Shown one piece after another: positions 48,854 to 58,845 of a DNA stretch of 64,000 nt. The stretch lies in NCBI RefSeq assembly GCF_000142905.1, contig NW_013657611.1, positions 66,717 through 130,716 of the forward strand, given 5' to 3'. The position numbers were made by a program, and so were the translations under genes. How positions within the stretch are numbered: position 1 is the stretch's first letter; every line of letters begins with the position of its first letter. Below the pieces are notes generated by a model that saw only the letters and a list, made by a program, of their open reading frames with translations, ran no database searches and was not told where the DNA came from. The DNA is from Thecamonas trahens ATCC 50062. Lineage: Eukaryota > Apusozoa > Apusomonadida > Apusomonadidae.

Positions 48854-50122
48854 ATGGTACGCCACACAGCCGAGTGAGGATGCGTACCCACTACCATGCA
48901 TATGCTCTGCGCTTGCACACGTTACCTCCCCACCACCACCCTCCCCCACCCTCCCCACTCCCCCGCAAGTTGCTTCACTATCTGCCTGCCCTCGGCTTGC
49001 GCTCTTGCCATGCCCGTCCCCTAGTCGAGCCGGCACGGATGGCCCTCGCCAGGGCAGTTGCCGGCCCATCACCCCGACCGGTGCCCCCTCCCGCATCTCA
49101 GTCTGCCCCGCACCGTCAACGGCGAGCACACCCTCTAGCACACCCTTGTGTATGCTCTGCACATGGCTTGAAGTTGTGGTGTGGGCAGGCGGGGTGAGCA
49201 GGAACGGTGGGCCCCGCGGGGCCCTGCACCCGTGTCTGCGGCTTGCCAGCGTATTTTCTGTTTGTCTGCGCCGGGTACCCCGCCCATGCGACGGCCTACC
49301 GAGTGGCCACGACCTCGCACGAGACCATGAAGTGGAATCATGGATAGGCATGGCATATACCCAGAGGTAGATCATGGTTGTCACCTCGTGATGGCTGTGG
49401 CTGGCGTGTGCGGGCCTCCCAGGGTGCGCCCGTGTTTTGTCTGATGTTTTAATTTGATGCCTCCGCTTTGGCACCACCACCAGACACCCCCCCCTACTCC
49501 CCCAGCGACTCACCCACGGGCCTTGTCCGCCGCGCAACCACAGTTCACCGCCCAGTCGAAGCTGAAGCTTGCGAAGGACGCGACGCCGTCCGAGCTCGAG
49601 CTCGAGCTCGCCAAGAACCTCTTTGAGCTGGAGATGAAGGACGAGGACCTCCAGGTCGAGCTCCGCGAGGTGCAGATCATTGCCGCGCGCAAGCACGTCA
49701 TCGATGAGGAGACCGGCAAGGCCGCCATCATCATGTTCGTCCCGGTCCCGCAGCTGAAGCACGTCCAGCGCATCCACCAGCACCTCGTGCGTGAGCTCGA
49801 GAAGCGCTTCTCCGGCCAGCACATCCTCATCGTCGCCCAGCGCCGCATCCTGCCCATCCCGCGCCGCGCCCCGGGTGGCGTCCGCGTCTTCCGCCCGCGC
49901 TCGCGTGCCCTCACCACTGTCCACCAGGCCATCCTTGAGGACATCCTCTTCCCCGCCGTCATCGTCGACCGCCGCACCCGCGTCACCATCGATGGCAAGA
50001 AGGTCCGCGTCCTCCTCGAGAAGCAGCACGAGACCCTCATCGGCTACAAGCTCAAGACCTTCTCCGCTGTCTACCAGCGCCTCACCGGCCAGGTCGTGTC
50101 CTTCGAGTTCCAGGACGCCTAA
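48854..50122 (+). CDS. RPS7: 40S ribosomal protein eS7 (RPS7)
   Basis: Two exons, 48854-48856 and 49544-50122, 193 residues, against 194 in human. Exon 1 holds only the start ATG, followed by donor GTACGC; exon 2 starts TTC, so the protein begins MF-T-A-Q as in many eS7 proteins (MFSS in human). Acceptor CCACAG. Diagnostic sequence: NLFELEMKDEDLQVELREVQI, IIMFVPVPQLKHVQRIHQHLVRELEKRFSGQHI, AQRRILPIPRR, RSRALTTVHQAILEDILFP and TFSAVYQRLTGQVVSFEF. The protein is part of the small-subunit body and needed for 18S rRNA maturation. An intron directly after the start codon is a common layout in ribosomal protein genes. The coding sequence is strongly biased to C/G-ending codons, as expected for high expression. 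Confidence 0.96.
48857..49543 (+). other. 687-nt intron of eS7, after the start codon
   Basis: Donor GTACGC, acceptor CAACCACAG, with TTTTAATTTGAT about 90 nt before the acceptor as a possible branch region. It is 2-10 times longer than other introns here. No conserved open frame; reading frames within it are short and compositionally unlike genes. Confidence 0.85.
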
Positions 50123-50175
50123 AAAAACACAAACGCTCAACTATCGCCACTCCCTTTTACTGTCATGTCGGCCCG

Positions 50176-51546
50176 CTACCGCTCCACGTCGTGCAGCCCG
50201 CCGACGTGCTCCACACGCCGCCGTCCGCAGACGCTGCAGCCACAGGCGCAGAGCCAGATGAACAGCACAACATACGCCGGAATGAGGACAACGGCAAAGA
50301 TCTGAATGTGGCCGTCGGCGTAGGCGTTGAGGAGCGCAACCAGCGTGAGAGCGGCCGCAACCAGCGCCATGACCGTCTATGACCGCATTCGGTCCGATCG
50401 CCGCCGCCGCACCCGCACCCGCGGCACAAACGCCGGTACGCCCATGACCTCGTGTGCGTTGGAGAGGCGCCGCTGTCGCGGCATCGAAGCGCCAACGGCC
50501 CCCGCCCGCCACACACGCGTCTCCGCGCCAGTCCGCGGCGATTCGAGCGCGTGCCAAGCCTCGTGCGCCACCACTACCGCCGCCACAACATATGCCGGCG
50601 CGAAAACAAGCCACCATGGGAGGCTCGGGACCGTCCCGTCGCCCTTGAGCGCGAGCAAAACCAAGCTCGTCACTGTAGCCATCGCGCCGTGCGCCGCAGA
50701 GTCTGCTACCGCCACCAGATCGCGCCGAGTAAACGGCGAGGCCACGTTGGCCACAACGTACAAATAGCGCAGCGCAAACACCAGCACCGCGCAGCCCTGC
50801 ACCATCAGCGGCAGCAGGATCCATCGCAGCGCAAGACTCTCTTTGAAAAACAGCAGGACCGAGGCGAGCGTCGGCGGGAGACTGAGGCCCGCCGCCGCCA
50901 TCCCCGCCGCCATGTTCCCCACCCGCCCACTCCGCGTGAGTAAGTCAAACAGCAGCGCGCCGAGCACAAACAGCAACGCCCACGGCCAGACGAGCACCAT
51001 CATCAGTGCGCCCGATGATGCCGAGTGCCCGATCTCGGTGTAGATGGTCAGCCCGATCGTTGTTGGCACCGCCGCCGCCGCAGTCAGCGCCACTGGCGCA
51101 TCAGGCGCCATCCGCCACGCCCACCGCCAGCTCACCCACGGCACCGCATCCTCCCACTCTGGCAGCCCGCGCCGCAAAATTCGTCGCCGCACCGGCCGCA
51201 GCAGCGCCCGCAGTCGCCGGCACGTCCCCGCCAGTGCCAGCACGCTTCGATCGTCGCCCACCGCAGCCGCAATCTGCGCCACCACCGCCGCCGGCATCGC
51301 CTCCAAACCCAGGATCAGCCCAGCTCCAGCCCCAGCCCCAGCCCCAACCCCAACCTCAGCCGCGCTCTGATCGCCATCACTACTGCCCATTCCCGCACCA
51401 GGTAACGGAGGCGGGCGGCGACGTGGCTGCCGGCCCGCTCGGCTCGTCACCCACGCAGGCAGCTGAGGTAGCCGCGCCGGCGGCCGCGGCGGCGGGCTCG
51501 CCACCTTGAGCCAGTCCGCCTGCTCCAACCGACGTGTTGTCGCCAT
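50176..51546 (-). CDS. F-box plus TMEM185-like multi-helix membrane protein
   Basis: About 435 residues if a 63-nt intron (50439-50377, donor GTACCG, acceptor CATAG) is removed; unspliced, a TAG stop at 50379-50377 lies in the same frame and the downstream 64 codons would be lost. Residues about 80-125 look like an F-box (LEAMPAAVVAQIAAAVGDDRSVLALAGTCRRLRALL). Then come seven or eight hydrophobic helices: AAAAVPTTIGLTIYTEIG, LMMVLVWPWALLFVLGALLFDLL, WILLPLMVQGCAVLVFALRYLYVV, SLPWWLVFAPAYVVAAVVVAHEAW and, after the break, ALVAAALTLVALLNAYADG and IFAVVLIPAYVVLFIWLCACG. The two VFAPAYVV/VLIPAYVV helices are typical of the TMEM185/fragile-X-F family. F-box proteins recruit SCF ubiquitin ligases, so a membrane-bound SCF adaptor is conceivable. 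The start could also be a later Met. Confidence 0.7.
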
Positions 51547-52482
51547 CCTCGTTCGTGGAGGGGGTTAGCGGAGACGGGTCTTGGGCGACGCCGGCGACAG
51601 AGTGTAAAGGGGAAGGAGGAGGGAGGGACCACCGGCAGCCGGTTGGTCAAGCCCGGCCGGTTGGCGTGCGGCGCGGTCCGGGGCAGACTTGATTGGCGGC
51701 AGCGTGTGATGAGAACAGGCGGTAATGTCCAGCGCCTACGGTAGCGGCATGATGAGAGTGAGCAGTCATGTCCAGTCCAGAGGAAGGTATGATCATTGCG
51801 TCAAGATCTGAGATTAGCCGGCCGGCCGTGACGAGATGTAGGGCCCGTGGCGGGAGGGGGGGGGGCGGCGGGGGAAGCGAGGCAGGCGGAGCTGGGGGCA
51901 GCAGCAGATCAATAGCAATCTCCGAGCTCTCGGAGAGCCCGCAAGCTACCCGACAATCATCCAAGGCATGTGATGGCGACCGCAGCGCAGCGAGAGTGGT
52001 GTGATGGCGATTGGATGACTTGCCTTTGCCAGCGTATCGGGTGATGTTGACTATGACACCGCCATCGGATTGAACGCAATTTTGATGATCACCCAAATGC
52101 AGCACTGTGGCCACAGAGTCGACAGCTGGCTATCGCAAGCACTATCGCAAGCACTATCGCACCACGGGAGCTGTTGCAGCTTGCAAGTATGTGTGCTACA
52201 CTCAGAACTCCTTATTCTTCCGTCTTGTCCCCCCAGTTCCGCTCCAGCCGCGCGAGAGTGCCTACCATCGAGATGGGACTGGCCCGTTTCGTCTCTCCCC
52301 AACCCTCCCTAGCCGCAGCCCCAGCCAAGGCGATTTCCGCTCTGCGTTTCCAAATCTCAACCCCACACTTACGTCGCATCCTCTCGGTTATGCCCCCGCC
52401 TTCTGGATCTTGGTATCTCTCGCGTCTGCGGATGGCGAGGGCTCTTGACCCACATCACTCGACTACGCTAGCCGCAGTGACG
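51547..52482. other. Intergenic, about 0.9 kb, no clear gene
   Basis: Between the F-box/TMEM185-like and F-box/JMJD4-like genes, transcribed divergently. The JMJD4-like frame is open from 52174 with upstream Met codons at 52390 and 52432, so the real start may lie earlier. ACTATCGCAAGC repeats occur at 52130-52160. A 155-codon minus frame (51647-52114) has no recognisable features. Confidence 0.5.
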
Positions 52483-53898
52483 ATGCGGGACGGCACTAGC
52501 CTCGCCACGCTCCCGCCCCCTCTCATCCAACATATCGCCGAGTTTTGTCCTATTCCAACCGTTTGCGCTCTTGCAGCGACGTGCACGTCTCTCCGCGCAG
52601 CGCTCTATGTCTACACCGGCGCCGAGGTTGTTCTTGCGCGCACGGCGGCCGTTCTGGCTCTCGTTCCGCCGGCCGGCCTTCCGCCACTGGAGCCCGCCGC
52701 GTCCATTGCTGCTGCCGCCGATGTGGTGTATGACGAGCCTGGCGCACCGATGTGCGCCATCCATGGCCCATGGCCTGGCGCAAGGCCGGACGAGGATGCC
52801 TGTTGCGGCGCCAGCTGCTTCCGCTTGAACGGCATCGCCACCGTCGCTGCCGCCACCCTGACCGCTAGCAGTTTTGAGGCCGGCTACATGGCCCGTGGGC
52901 AGCCGGTCCTTCTTGACGGCGGCGACGAGTGGTTTGCACAGGCGCGGCCGGTGCTGACCGAGCTGGGCGCACTCGGGCGGCTGCCTGGCGCTGAGAGCGA
53001 AACAGTGTGCGTGGCGAGCTGCGCCCATCGCGAGTTCACCGACCAACGCCGTGACGAGATGACGCTCGCGGCGTATGCCGAGGAGCTGGAGCAGGTGGAC
53101 GATGCCGAGATGGCTGCTGCCGCGGCGGCGGCGGAGGCAGGAGACGCCTGGGCTGCCTTTGATGCCCTTCCGGAGCCGCTACCGGATGTGCGGTACCTCA
53201 AGGACTTTCACTACCAAGAGGCCGCTGCCCGGCGCGCCGGATGGCCGTCTGCGCTCTACTCTCATCCGCCTCATTTTGCCACTGACTGGCTCGGTGCAGG
53301 ATGTGCTGCCGAAGCGCTGCCGTCTGACTACTCGTTTGTCTATGTAGGGCCGTCGGGATCGTGGACCCCGTTCCACACCGATGTCTACCGCTCGTTCTCG
53401 TGGTCGGCTAACGTGAGCGGGACCAAGCTGTGGATTCTTGTGCCGCCTGCGGCCGCACCGCGCCTCCGCGAAGGCATCGGCTCGTCCAACACACTTGTTT
53501 ACGATCTCCGCGCCGCGCTGGCCGCCGATCCCGACCTGCCCGCAGTTGCTCTTGTCCAGCGAAGCGGTCAGGCCCTGTTTGTGCCCTCGGGCTGGGCCCA
53601 CCAGGTCTTCAACCTCACTCGTGTTGCTTCTGTCAACTGCAACTGGTTCAACCATGCCAATGTGGCCGACATTGTCCTCTCGCTCGCCCGCGATGCCGTC
53701 CTTGTCGCGGCGCAGCTCGCCGATCTCGCTCCCGATCTCGCCGCCGACGAGTGGCGCGCCCTTGCCGAGCAGCTCCTGCTCGCCCACGCTGGCCTCAACT
53801 GGGCCACGTTCCGCGCCATCCTCGACGCTGTCATCCCGCGCTCGCTACCCGAGCGCATCATCCTTGCTCGCATCCGCCACTACATTCATTTCCCGTGA
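52483..53898 (+). CDS. JMJD4: F-box/JmjC oxygenase, JMJD4-like
   Basis: 471 residues from Met 52483 (MRDGTSLATLPPPLI); Met at 52390 or 52432 are alternatives. Residues about 8-50 form an F-box (LPPPLIQHIAEFCPIPTVCALAATCTSLRAAL). The JmjC domain resembles JMJD4: DYSFVYVGPSGSWTPFHTDVYRSFSWSANVSGTKLWILVPP contains the H-x-D iron ligands (about 297-299), and QALFVPSGWAHQVFNLTRVASVNCNWFNHANV supplies the third ligand His (about 372) and the late Asn/Trp motif. These are Fe(II)/2-oxoglutarate oxygenases; animal JMJD4 hydroxylates a lysine of eRF1 and helps translation termination. Catalytic ligands are intact. The F-box is not part of animal JMJD4 and could link the enzyme to SCF complexes. Cytosolic, no targeting signal. 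Confidence 0.87.
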   Translation: MRDGTSLATLPPPLIQHIAEFCPIPTVCALAATCTSLRAALYVYTGAEVVLARTAAVLALVPPAGLPPLEPAASIAAAADVVYDEPGAPMCAIHGPWPGARPDEDACCGASCFRLNGIATVAAATLTASSFEAGYMARGQPVLLDGGDEWFAQARPVLTELGALGRLPGAESETVCVASCAHREFTDQRRDEMTLAAYAEELEQVDDAEMAAAAAAAEAGDAWAAFDALPEPLPDVRYLKDFHYQEAAARRAGWPSALYSHPPHFATDWLGAGCAAEALPSDYSFVYVGPSGSWTPFHTDVYRSFSWSANVSGTKLWILVPPAAAPRLREGIGSSNTLVYDLRAALAADPDLPAVALVQRSGQALFVPSGWAHQVFNLTRVASVNCNWFNHANVADIVLSLARDAVLVAAQLADLAPDLAADEWRALAEQLLLAHAGLNWATFRAILDAVIPRSLPERIILARIRHYIHFP

Positions 53899-54406
53899 TC
53901 AGGCTGCTAATCCCCTTCTGTACGCCAAACCGCACAAAACCACTCCCGCCCACACTCGGTCTCACGCTCACGCTCACGCTCACGTCCCCCGCTCCCGATC
54001 CTGATCACGCTCACGCTCACACTCACGCTTCCCCCCCCCCTTCCCGAACTCTCCGCCCTCGCCCGCCTCCTCCCCTCCGTTCCTCCCCCCCCCTCCGTTC
54101 CTCCCCCTCCTCCGCACTCCCCCCCTCCCCCTCTCACTTCTCCTTCTCTGCCTCCTTCCCCCCTCCTCCCATTCCCTCCCCCTCCCCTACGCCGCCCCGC
54201 CCTGCCCCTCCCCCTTCCCCCGGCCGCCTGCCGACACGCGCCGGACGAAATTTGGACGGCCGGCGGGCGACAGACAACACAGCCAGCAACAGGCCGAGCC
54301 ACCCGCACCCCATCCTCTCTCTCCCCCTCTCTCTCCCCAGCACTAACCAGCAGCACGGCCAGCCCACCAGAGAGTTGGACACCTTTCTGTCGCCGCAGTG
54401 GACGAC
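53899..54406. other. Pyrimidine-rich intergenic region
   Basis: The first half carries CTCACG repeats (53965-54030), then almost pure C/T sequence (54030-54220) on the plus strand, ending with TCTCTCCCCAG at 54340, an acceptor-like site that could end a 5'-UTR intron of the kinase gene. Confidence 0.45.
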
Positions 54407-57400
54407 ATGGGCTCCCGTGCCGAGGAGCATGTGCTACCAGGCACAGAAGACAGCCGCCACAAAGGCCCAGTGCCAGGAACAGCCGCCATGGCCTCGCCCG
54501 TGCCCGCTCCGTCGGCTACGGCGGGGACCACTCCGGCGCCGCCTGTTGCTTCCAGTGCTGAAGGCGGGCATAGACAACAGGCTCCACCGGCAGGGACGGG
54601 CACACCTGCACGTGCCAAGCCGCCGGCGCAGAACGCCGGCCAGACGGTGACAGACGCTGCGGGCAGCGGGCTTAGTCAAGGTGCGCCTGCGGGCGAGCAT
54701 GCGCCGCCGCCGTATGAGGCGGCAGAGAGTCCCGCGGTGACGGCTGGCGATGGCGACGGTGGTATTGACAATGGCGACGACGACGACAAGGTCGGCGACA
54801 GCGTGGCGGAGTCGGGCCCGTCGTTTGCGGTTGGCTCGATTGTGGCCGGGCGGTTCCAGCGGTACGACGACGTGCTCGGGCAGGGCGCGTTCAAGACGGT
54901 CTACCGTGGCTTTGACACCGAGGAAGGGCTCGAGGTGGCGTGGAACGTGGTCAACACCCAGTCGTTTACCGAGGAGGAGACGATTGCCATTCTCGGCGAG
55001 ATCGACCTGCTAGGGCGAATGGAGCACTCGTCAATCATTGACCTGTACGGGTTCTGGCACGACGCCGAGAACGCGTGCGTCGTGTTCATCACTGAGAAAA
55101 TGTCCGGCTCGCTGGCAGAGTACGTCCGCAGGCGCAAGCCGTCGCGCAAGGCCATCAAACGGTGGGCCCGGCAGATTCTCGAAGGACTCATCTACCTCCA
55201 CACCCAGCTTCCGCCCATCATCCACCGCGACCTCAAGTGCGACAACATCTTTGTCAACTCGCACCTCGGCAACGTCAAGCTCGGCGACCTCGGCCTCGCC
55301 ACCGCCATGACCGCGTCCGACCAGGACCAGGGCATGATCGGCACGCCGGGCTACATGGCGCCCGAGGTGTTCAACCAAAAGTACACTGAGAAGATGGACG
55401 TCTACTCATTCGGCATGTCTGTCCTTGAGATGGCGACCCAGCAGGTTCCCTACCGCGAGGCGTCATCGCTGATGGCGCTATGGAAGAAGCAAGACGATGG
55501 CGAGGCGCCCGAGTCGCTTGCGCTTGTCGACGACGACGAGCTCCGCGACTTTATCGCTATCTGCCTCGCCGACGCTGCCCACCGCCCGTCGGCAGCTGAA
55601 CTGATGCAGGCGCCCTTCCTTGCTGTCCACTCGTACGACCGGGTCAACATCTACGCCTACTCGCCGCAGGTCATGGTCCTGGTCAAGTGTGAAGACGGCT
55701 CGGTGCCCGAGACCGAGCCCACCATCCTCCGCCTCCGTGAGCACGAGTCGTCAGCCGCCATCGAGGCCATGCGCGAGCGCGCGTCGGCCCGCTACGCCGC
55801 CGAGGCTGCACTGGAGGCCGAGGCCGCGGCTGCCGCTGCCGCCGCTGCTGCTGCCGCTGCTGCACAAGAGGCCAAGGAGCAGATGCTGCAAAACATTGCC
55901 GAAGAGCGCCGTGCGCTCGAGGAAAAGCTGCGCGCGCTCTCGGAGCGCCAGCGCGCCATCAACGACGAGGCGCCGGCCCAACCGGCCCTGGCCACCCCAA
56001 CCCCGGACGCAACCCCCGCCACTGTTGACGGCGGCGCGCACGAGCCAGCGTCTGAGCAGCAGCCGACATCTGCTGCCGACGCCCGGCAAAGCCCTCCGCC
56101 GCAGCCTGTTGCGCCGCTACCGCTCGGTGAGCCAACGCCCACCAACCCGCCCCCGTATCAGACTGGCATCAGCGGCGGCGGCGGCGCCGGAAGCAACGGG
56201 TCGGTTCCGCCGCTCGCGCTGAACGCGCTCAGGACGCCGTCGTCGCCGGTCGCCTCTGCAGGCGCTGCCACGCCGGGCTCTCCTGAGCTGAACTTTGCTC
56301 CCCTACCGGCGACCGGCTCGCCTCCGCGAGCCAGCCCGCTTGACTCGCCGGTTGCAAAGGCCATGCCCGCAGTTGCGATCGATTCGCGGCTGAAGGCTGG
56401 CCGGGACTCGATTGATTCTGGTTCGTACATGATCTCCCCGCGCCGGGTTCTCGAGTGGTCGGCCGAGACGCTGCCACAAGTCGTGCTCCGCAACGTTGAC
56501 GCGGGGCAGACAATGGCCGAGTTTAAGGTATCATTCTTTGTTTCTGGCTCCCGCAAGTCTGTCAAGTTTATGTTCGACCTCAATCGCGATACCGCGTTCA
56601 TGGTGGTCGAGGAGCTGAAGCAAGAGTACGCACTCCAGCCTGCCCACGCTAGCCACATCCGTGACGCCATGGAGCGTCACCTCGCACAGGTCAAGCTCGG
56701 CTCGCATCCGATTCTCACGCAGCTCGCACCCGAGCCGAGCGCCCCGCCCGGTACTGTGGCCGGCGCAATGGTCCCGCGCCCCGTCACGCCCGAAATTGAG
56801 TACTCAGACGCGACGCCGTCAAAGCCCGAGCCAGTGCCGGTGTCTGGCCCGCCTACCCGCGCGCGTGCCAACTCGCACGAGCCGTCGCCGCCGCACTACG
56901 CGCCATCGCACGCCGCGGCGTCCATCCCCATTCCCACCGGCAGTGGCAGCGCCGCGAGCTCCAACGCGTCGCACTCGTCGCTCTCGGTCGCCTCCTCGCT
57001 CCCCACCGGGTGGCTTCCGACCGCCGCCGGCGCGCCGGGCACGGCTGGCTCCCACTTGCCTCCGGCAACAGCCGGCGATGTGCAGCCGTATGTCTCGCCG
57101 ATGTATTCGATGCCTCGGGGTGCCCACGCCCAGGTCGGCACCCTCTTGCCCGGCGCCCACTACGCGCCTCCGCCTGGTAGCAGTCTTGGTCCCAGCCACA
57201 CTCATGGCCGCGCCCATACCCTCCAGCCGCTTGACATCGGTGCCATCCGCAATGCCGCTGCCGTCGCCGCGCTCAACCCGGCCGCCGACAGCGGGCCGCA
57301 CTCGGCCAACGCCGCCATCACCGGCACCACCCAGTACTTTCCTCCCGCCCGCCACGGCTCGCACCCTGCCACTCCCTCTGCCTCGAGTGCCTCGCAACCA

Positions 57401-57433
57401 GGTGTCCATCAACTTGATCCGCCCTCGCAATAA
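54407..57433 (+). CDS. WNK: WNK-type protein kinase with OSR1_C domain
   Basis: 1008 residues from Met 54407 (MGSRAEEHVLPG). The kinase domain (about 145-405) lacks the usual catalytic Lys in strand 3 (EVAWNVVN) and instead has Lys in the Gly-rich loop (GQGAFKTVYRG), the defining WNK arrangement. Catalytic loop HRDLKCDNIFV, magnesium motif GDLGLAT (DLG rather than DFG, as in WNKs) and activation segment GTPGYMAPE are intact. An Ala/Glu coiled coil follows (about 450-520). Residues about 690-760 form an OSR1_C/PF2-like domain (FKVSFFVSGSRKSVKFMFDLNRDTAFMVVEELKQEY), which binds RFxV/I peptides. The rest is Pro/Ser/Ala-rich. Animal WNKs sense chloride and osmotic stress and activate SPAK/OSR1; in protists the targets are unknown. 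The stop is followed at once by 29 C. Confidence 0.94.
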   Translation: MGSRAEEHVLPGTEDSRHKGPVPGTAAMASPVPAPSATAGTTPAPPVASSAEGGHRQQAPPAGTGTPARAKPPAQNAGQTVTDAAGSGLSQGAPAGEHAPPPYEAAESPAVTAGDGDGGIDNGDDDDKVGDSVAESGPSFAVGSIVAGRFQRYDDVLGQGAFKTVYRGFDTEEGLEVAWNVVNTQSFTEEETIAILGEIDLLGRMEHSSIIDLYGFWHDAENACVVFITEKMSGSLAEYVRRRKPSRKAIKRWARQILEGLIYLHTQLPPIIHRDLKCDNIFVNSHLGNVKLGDLGLATAMTASDQDQGMIGTPGYMAPEVFNQKYTEKMDVYSFGMSVLEMATQQVPYREASSLMALWKKQDDGEAPESLALVDDDELRDFIAICLADAAHRPSAAELMQAPFLAVHSYDRVNIYAYSPQVMVLVKCEDGSVPETEPTILRLREHESSAAIEAMRERASARYAAEAALEAEAAAAAAAAAAAAAAQEAKEQMLQNIAEERRALEEKLRALSERQRAINDEAPAQPALATPTPDATPATVDGGAHEPASEQQPTSAADARQSPPPQPVAPLPLGEPTPTNPPPYQTGISGGGGAGSNGSVPPLALNALRTPSSPVASAGAATPGSPELNFAPLPATGSPPRASPLDSPVAKAMPAVAIDSRLKAGRDSIDSGSYMISPRRVLEWSAETLPQVVLRNVDAGQTMAEFKVSFFVSGSRKSVKFMFDLNRDTAFMVVEELKQEYALQPAHASHIRDAMERHLAQVKLGSHPILTQLAPEPSAPPGTVAGAMVPRPVTPEIEYSDATPSKPEPVPVSGPPTRARANSHEPSPPHYAPSHAAASIPIPTGSGSAASSNASHSSLSVASSLPTGWLPTAAGAPGTAGSHLPPATAGDVQPYVSPMYSMPRGAHAQVGTLLPGAHYAPPPGSSLGPSHTHGRAHTLQPLDIGAIRNAAAVAALNPAADSGPHSANAAITGTTQYFPPARHGSHPATPSASSASQPGVHQLDPPSQ

Positions 57434-57437
57434 ACTA

Positions 57438-57466
<29 letters not shown>
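57438..57466. repeat. Poly-C tract, 29 bases
   Basis: Twenty-nine consecutive C begin five bases after the WNK stop codon, so they lie in its 3' UTR. Confidence 0.9.
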
Positions 57467-57469
<3 letters not shown>

Positions 57470-57617
57470 CCGCGGCGACTGCGTCAAGTCAACCAACCAA
57501 CCACCCTAGCCGCAGTAGCAACCCCGGTGCCCAGCCCCAGGCCTAACCGCAACAGTTGTCGCACAAGACAACCCTCTCACTCTGCCGTAACCAACACTTG
57601 CCCTCCACGCAGCTACC

Positions 57618-58802
57618 ATGGCAGCCTGGCCGCCCGAGTCGTCTTTGCCCCCGTTCCCCACTGACGCTGCCGTGGGCGGAGGTGGTGGTGGCTCGTCTGT
57701 CGCTGCGCCCGGGACGGCTGCTGCTTTGCAAGCCCTCGACGCCCGGGCCCAGGCGCTCTGGTCGTCATGGCAAGATGCTGCTGCACCAGCTACGGCACCA
57801 CCGACTGGGCCGCAGCCAGTTGATGCCTTCTCGACTGCTGCTGCCCATCCTGCTGCCTCCTCTCGCCTCCATCCGGAGACTGCGCCCGCTCGCGAGCTCG
57901 ACTCGGTCTCGGAAAGCGTTGACGGGCTGATGGCCTCTCTGCGCGGGTATGGCTCGTCTGCAGGCGGCCCGGACAGCTCGGCTCGCCACGGCGCGAACAC
58001 TAAGGGTGATGCGTCGCCACTGTATGCAAAGTCGGTCGCCATGCTTCGTGGGATCACCCAGGCACAAGCGCAGGCGCAGGTGCATGGCGGCGACGAGAGT
58101 GCTGCGCATGTGGAGCAGGCGTCGCAGCTGGACGTGGAGATTTCAATGCTACGCGAGGAGATGGAGTCTATCGCAGAGCAGCTGACGACGATGGATGTGA
58201 GCCTGGCACCAGCGTCTCCGCCGCCACCGTCGTCGCCGATGCTGCGCGAGTCAATGCGGCGCCGGCCGCCTGCGCCTGCCATTTCACCGCTGCGGAGCAG
58301 CCGCGTGCCGCAGCGGCGATCGCCGTCACCGGCCCACTCTGATGATTCGCTGGACATACCCGAGCCGCCACGGATGCAGGGCAGCCGTGGAGGTCGGGCT
58401 CACCGGGCTCGACGGGTGGGCCACGGACGCGGCGGGAGCGAGACAAGCAGCGCGCGTGTGCGGCAGCGTGTGCGGCGGCGGTTGAATACCGGATCGGGCG
58501 ACGAGGCGGAGCCCGCCGGCGCTGTGGGCAAGCTCGCGCGGGCAGAGCGCCGGATCCGGCAGCTCGAGTCCGCGCGCAAGCGCGAGGCCTTTGAGATGCA
58601 GCAGTTGCGGCGAGAAAACGAGCGGCTGGCCACCCGGATCGAGCACCTGAGCGCCGACCTGGAAGCCGTGACTCGGCGCGATTCGGAGACCCAGGCTGTG
58701 CGCACCTCACTGGCCAAGGCCGAGAAGGTTGTGTCCTCGCAACGTAACCTCATCGCTACGCTCAAGGGTGAGATTGCACATCTCAAGCGGAGCAAGCGCT
58801 GA
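57618..58802 (+). CDS. Coiled-coil protein, unrecognised
   Basis: 394 residues from Met 57618 (MAAWPPESSLPPFP), 184 bp after WNK and on the same strand. Residues 1-165 are Ala/Ser/Pro/Gly-rich with one short helical patch (MLRGITQAQAQAQ). Residues about 175-195 (LDVEISMLREEMESIAEQLTTMD) form a first coiled coil. A basic, Arg/Ser-rich linker follows (about 210-295, including several RRR clusters). The C-terminal 95 residues are a leucine-zipper-like coiled coil: KLARAERRIRQLESARK, LRRENERLATRIEHLSADLEAV and KVVSSQRNLIATLKGEIAHLK. No membrane segment or catalytic domain. It is probably a dimeric scaffold. No function can be assigned. Confidence 0.75.
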   Translation: MAAWPPESSLPPFPTDAAVGGGGGGSSVAAPGTAAALQALDARAQALWSSWQDAAAPATAPPTGPQPVDAFSTAAAHPAASSRLHPETAPARELDSVSESVDGLMASLRGYGSSAGGPDSSARHGANTKGDASPLYAKSVAMLRGITQAQAQAQVHGGDESAAHVEQASQLDVEISMLREEMESIAEQLTTMDVSLAPASPPPPSSPMLRESMRRRPPAPAISPLRSSRVPQRRSPSPAHSDDSLDIPEPPRMQGSRGGRAHRARRVGHGRGGSETSSARVRQRVRRRLNTGSGDEAEPAGAVGKLARAERRIRQLESARKREAFEMQQLRRENERLATRIEHLSADLEAVTRRDSETQAVRTSLAKAEKVVSSQRNLIATLKGEIAHLKRSKR

Positions 58803-58845
58803 TCGCGGCGGAAGAACTCGAAACGTGTTTACGCGGTTGTTGAGG

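Noticed and set aside
49380-49450. C/D-box snoRNA candidate in the eS7 intron
   Set aside because: Box C has a mismatch, there is no terminal stem and no guide region I can support; kept only as a check in findings.
53940-54230. C/T-rich open frames before the WNK gene
   Set aside because: Pro/Ser/Leu-only translation of pyrimidine-rich DNA without any domain.
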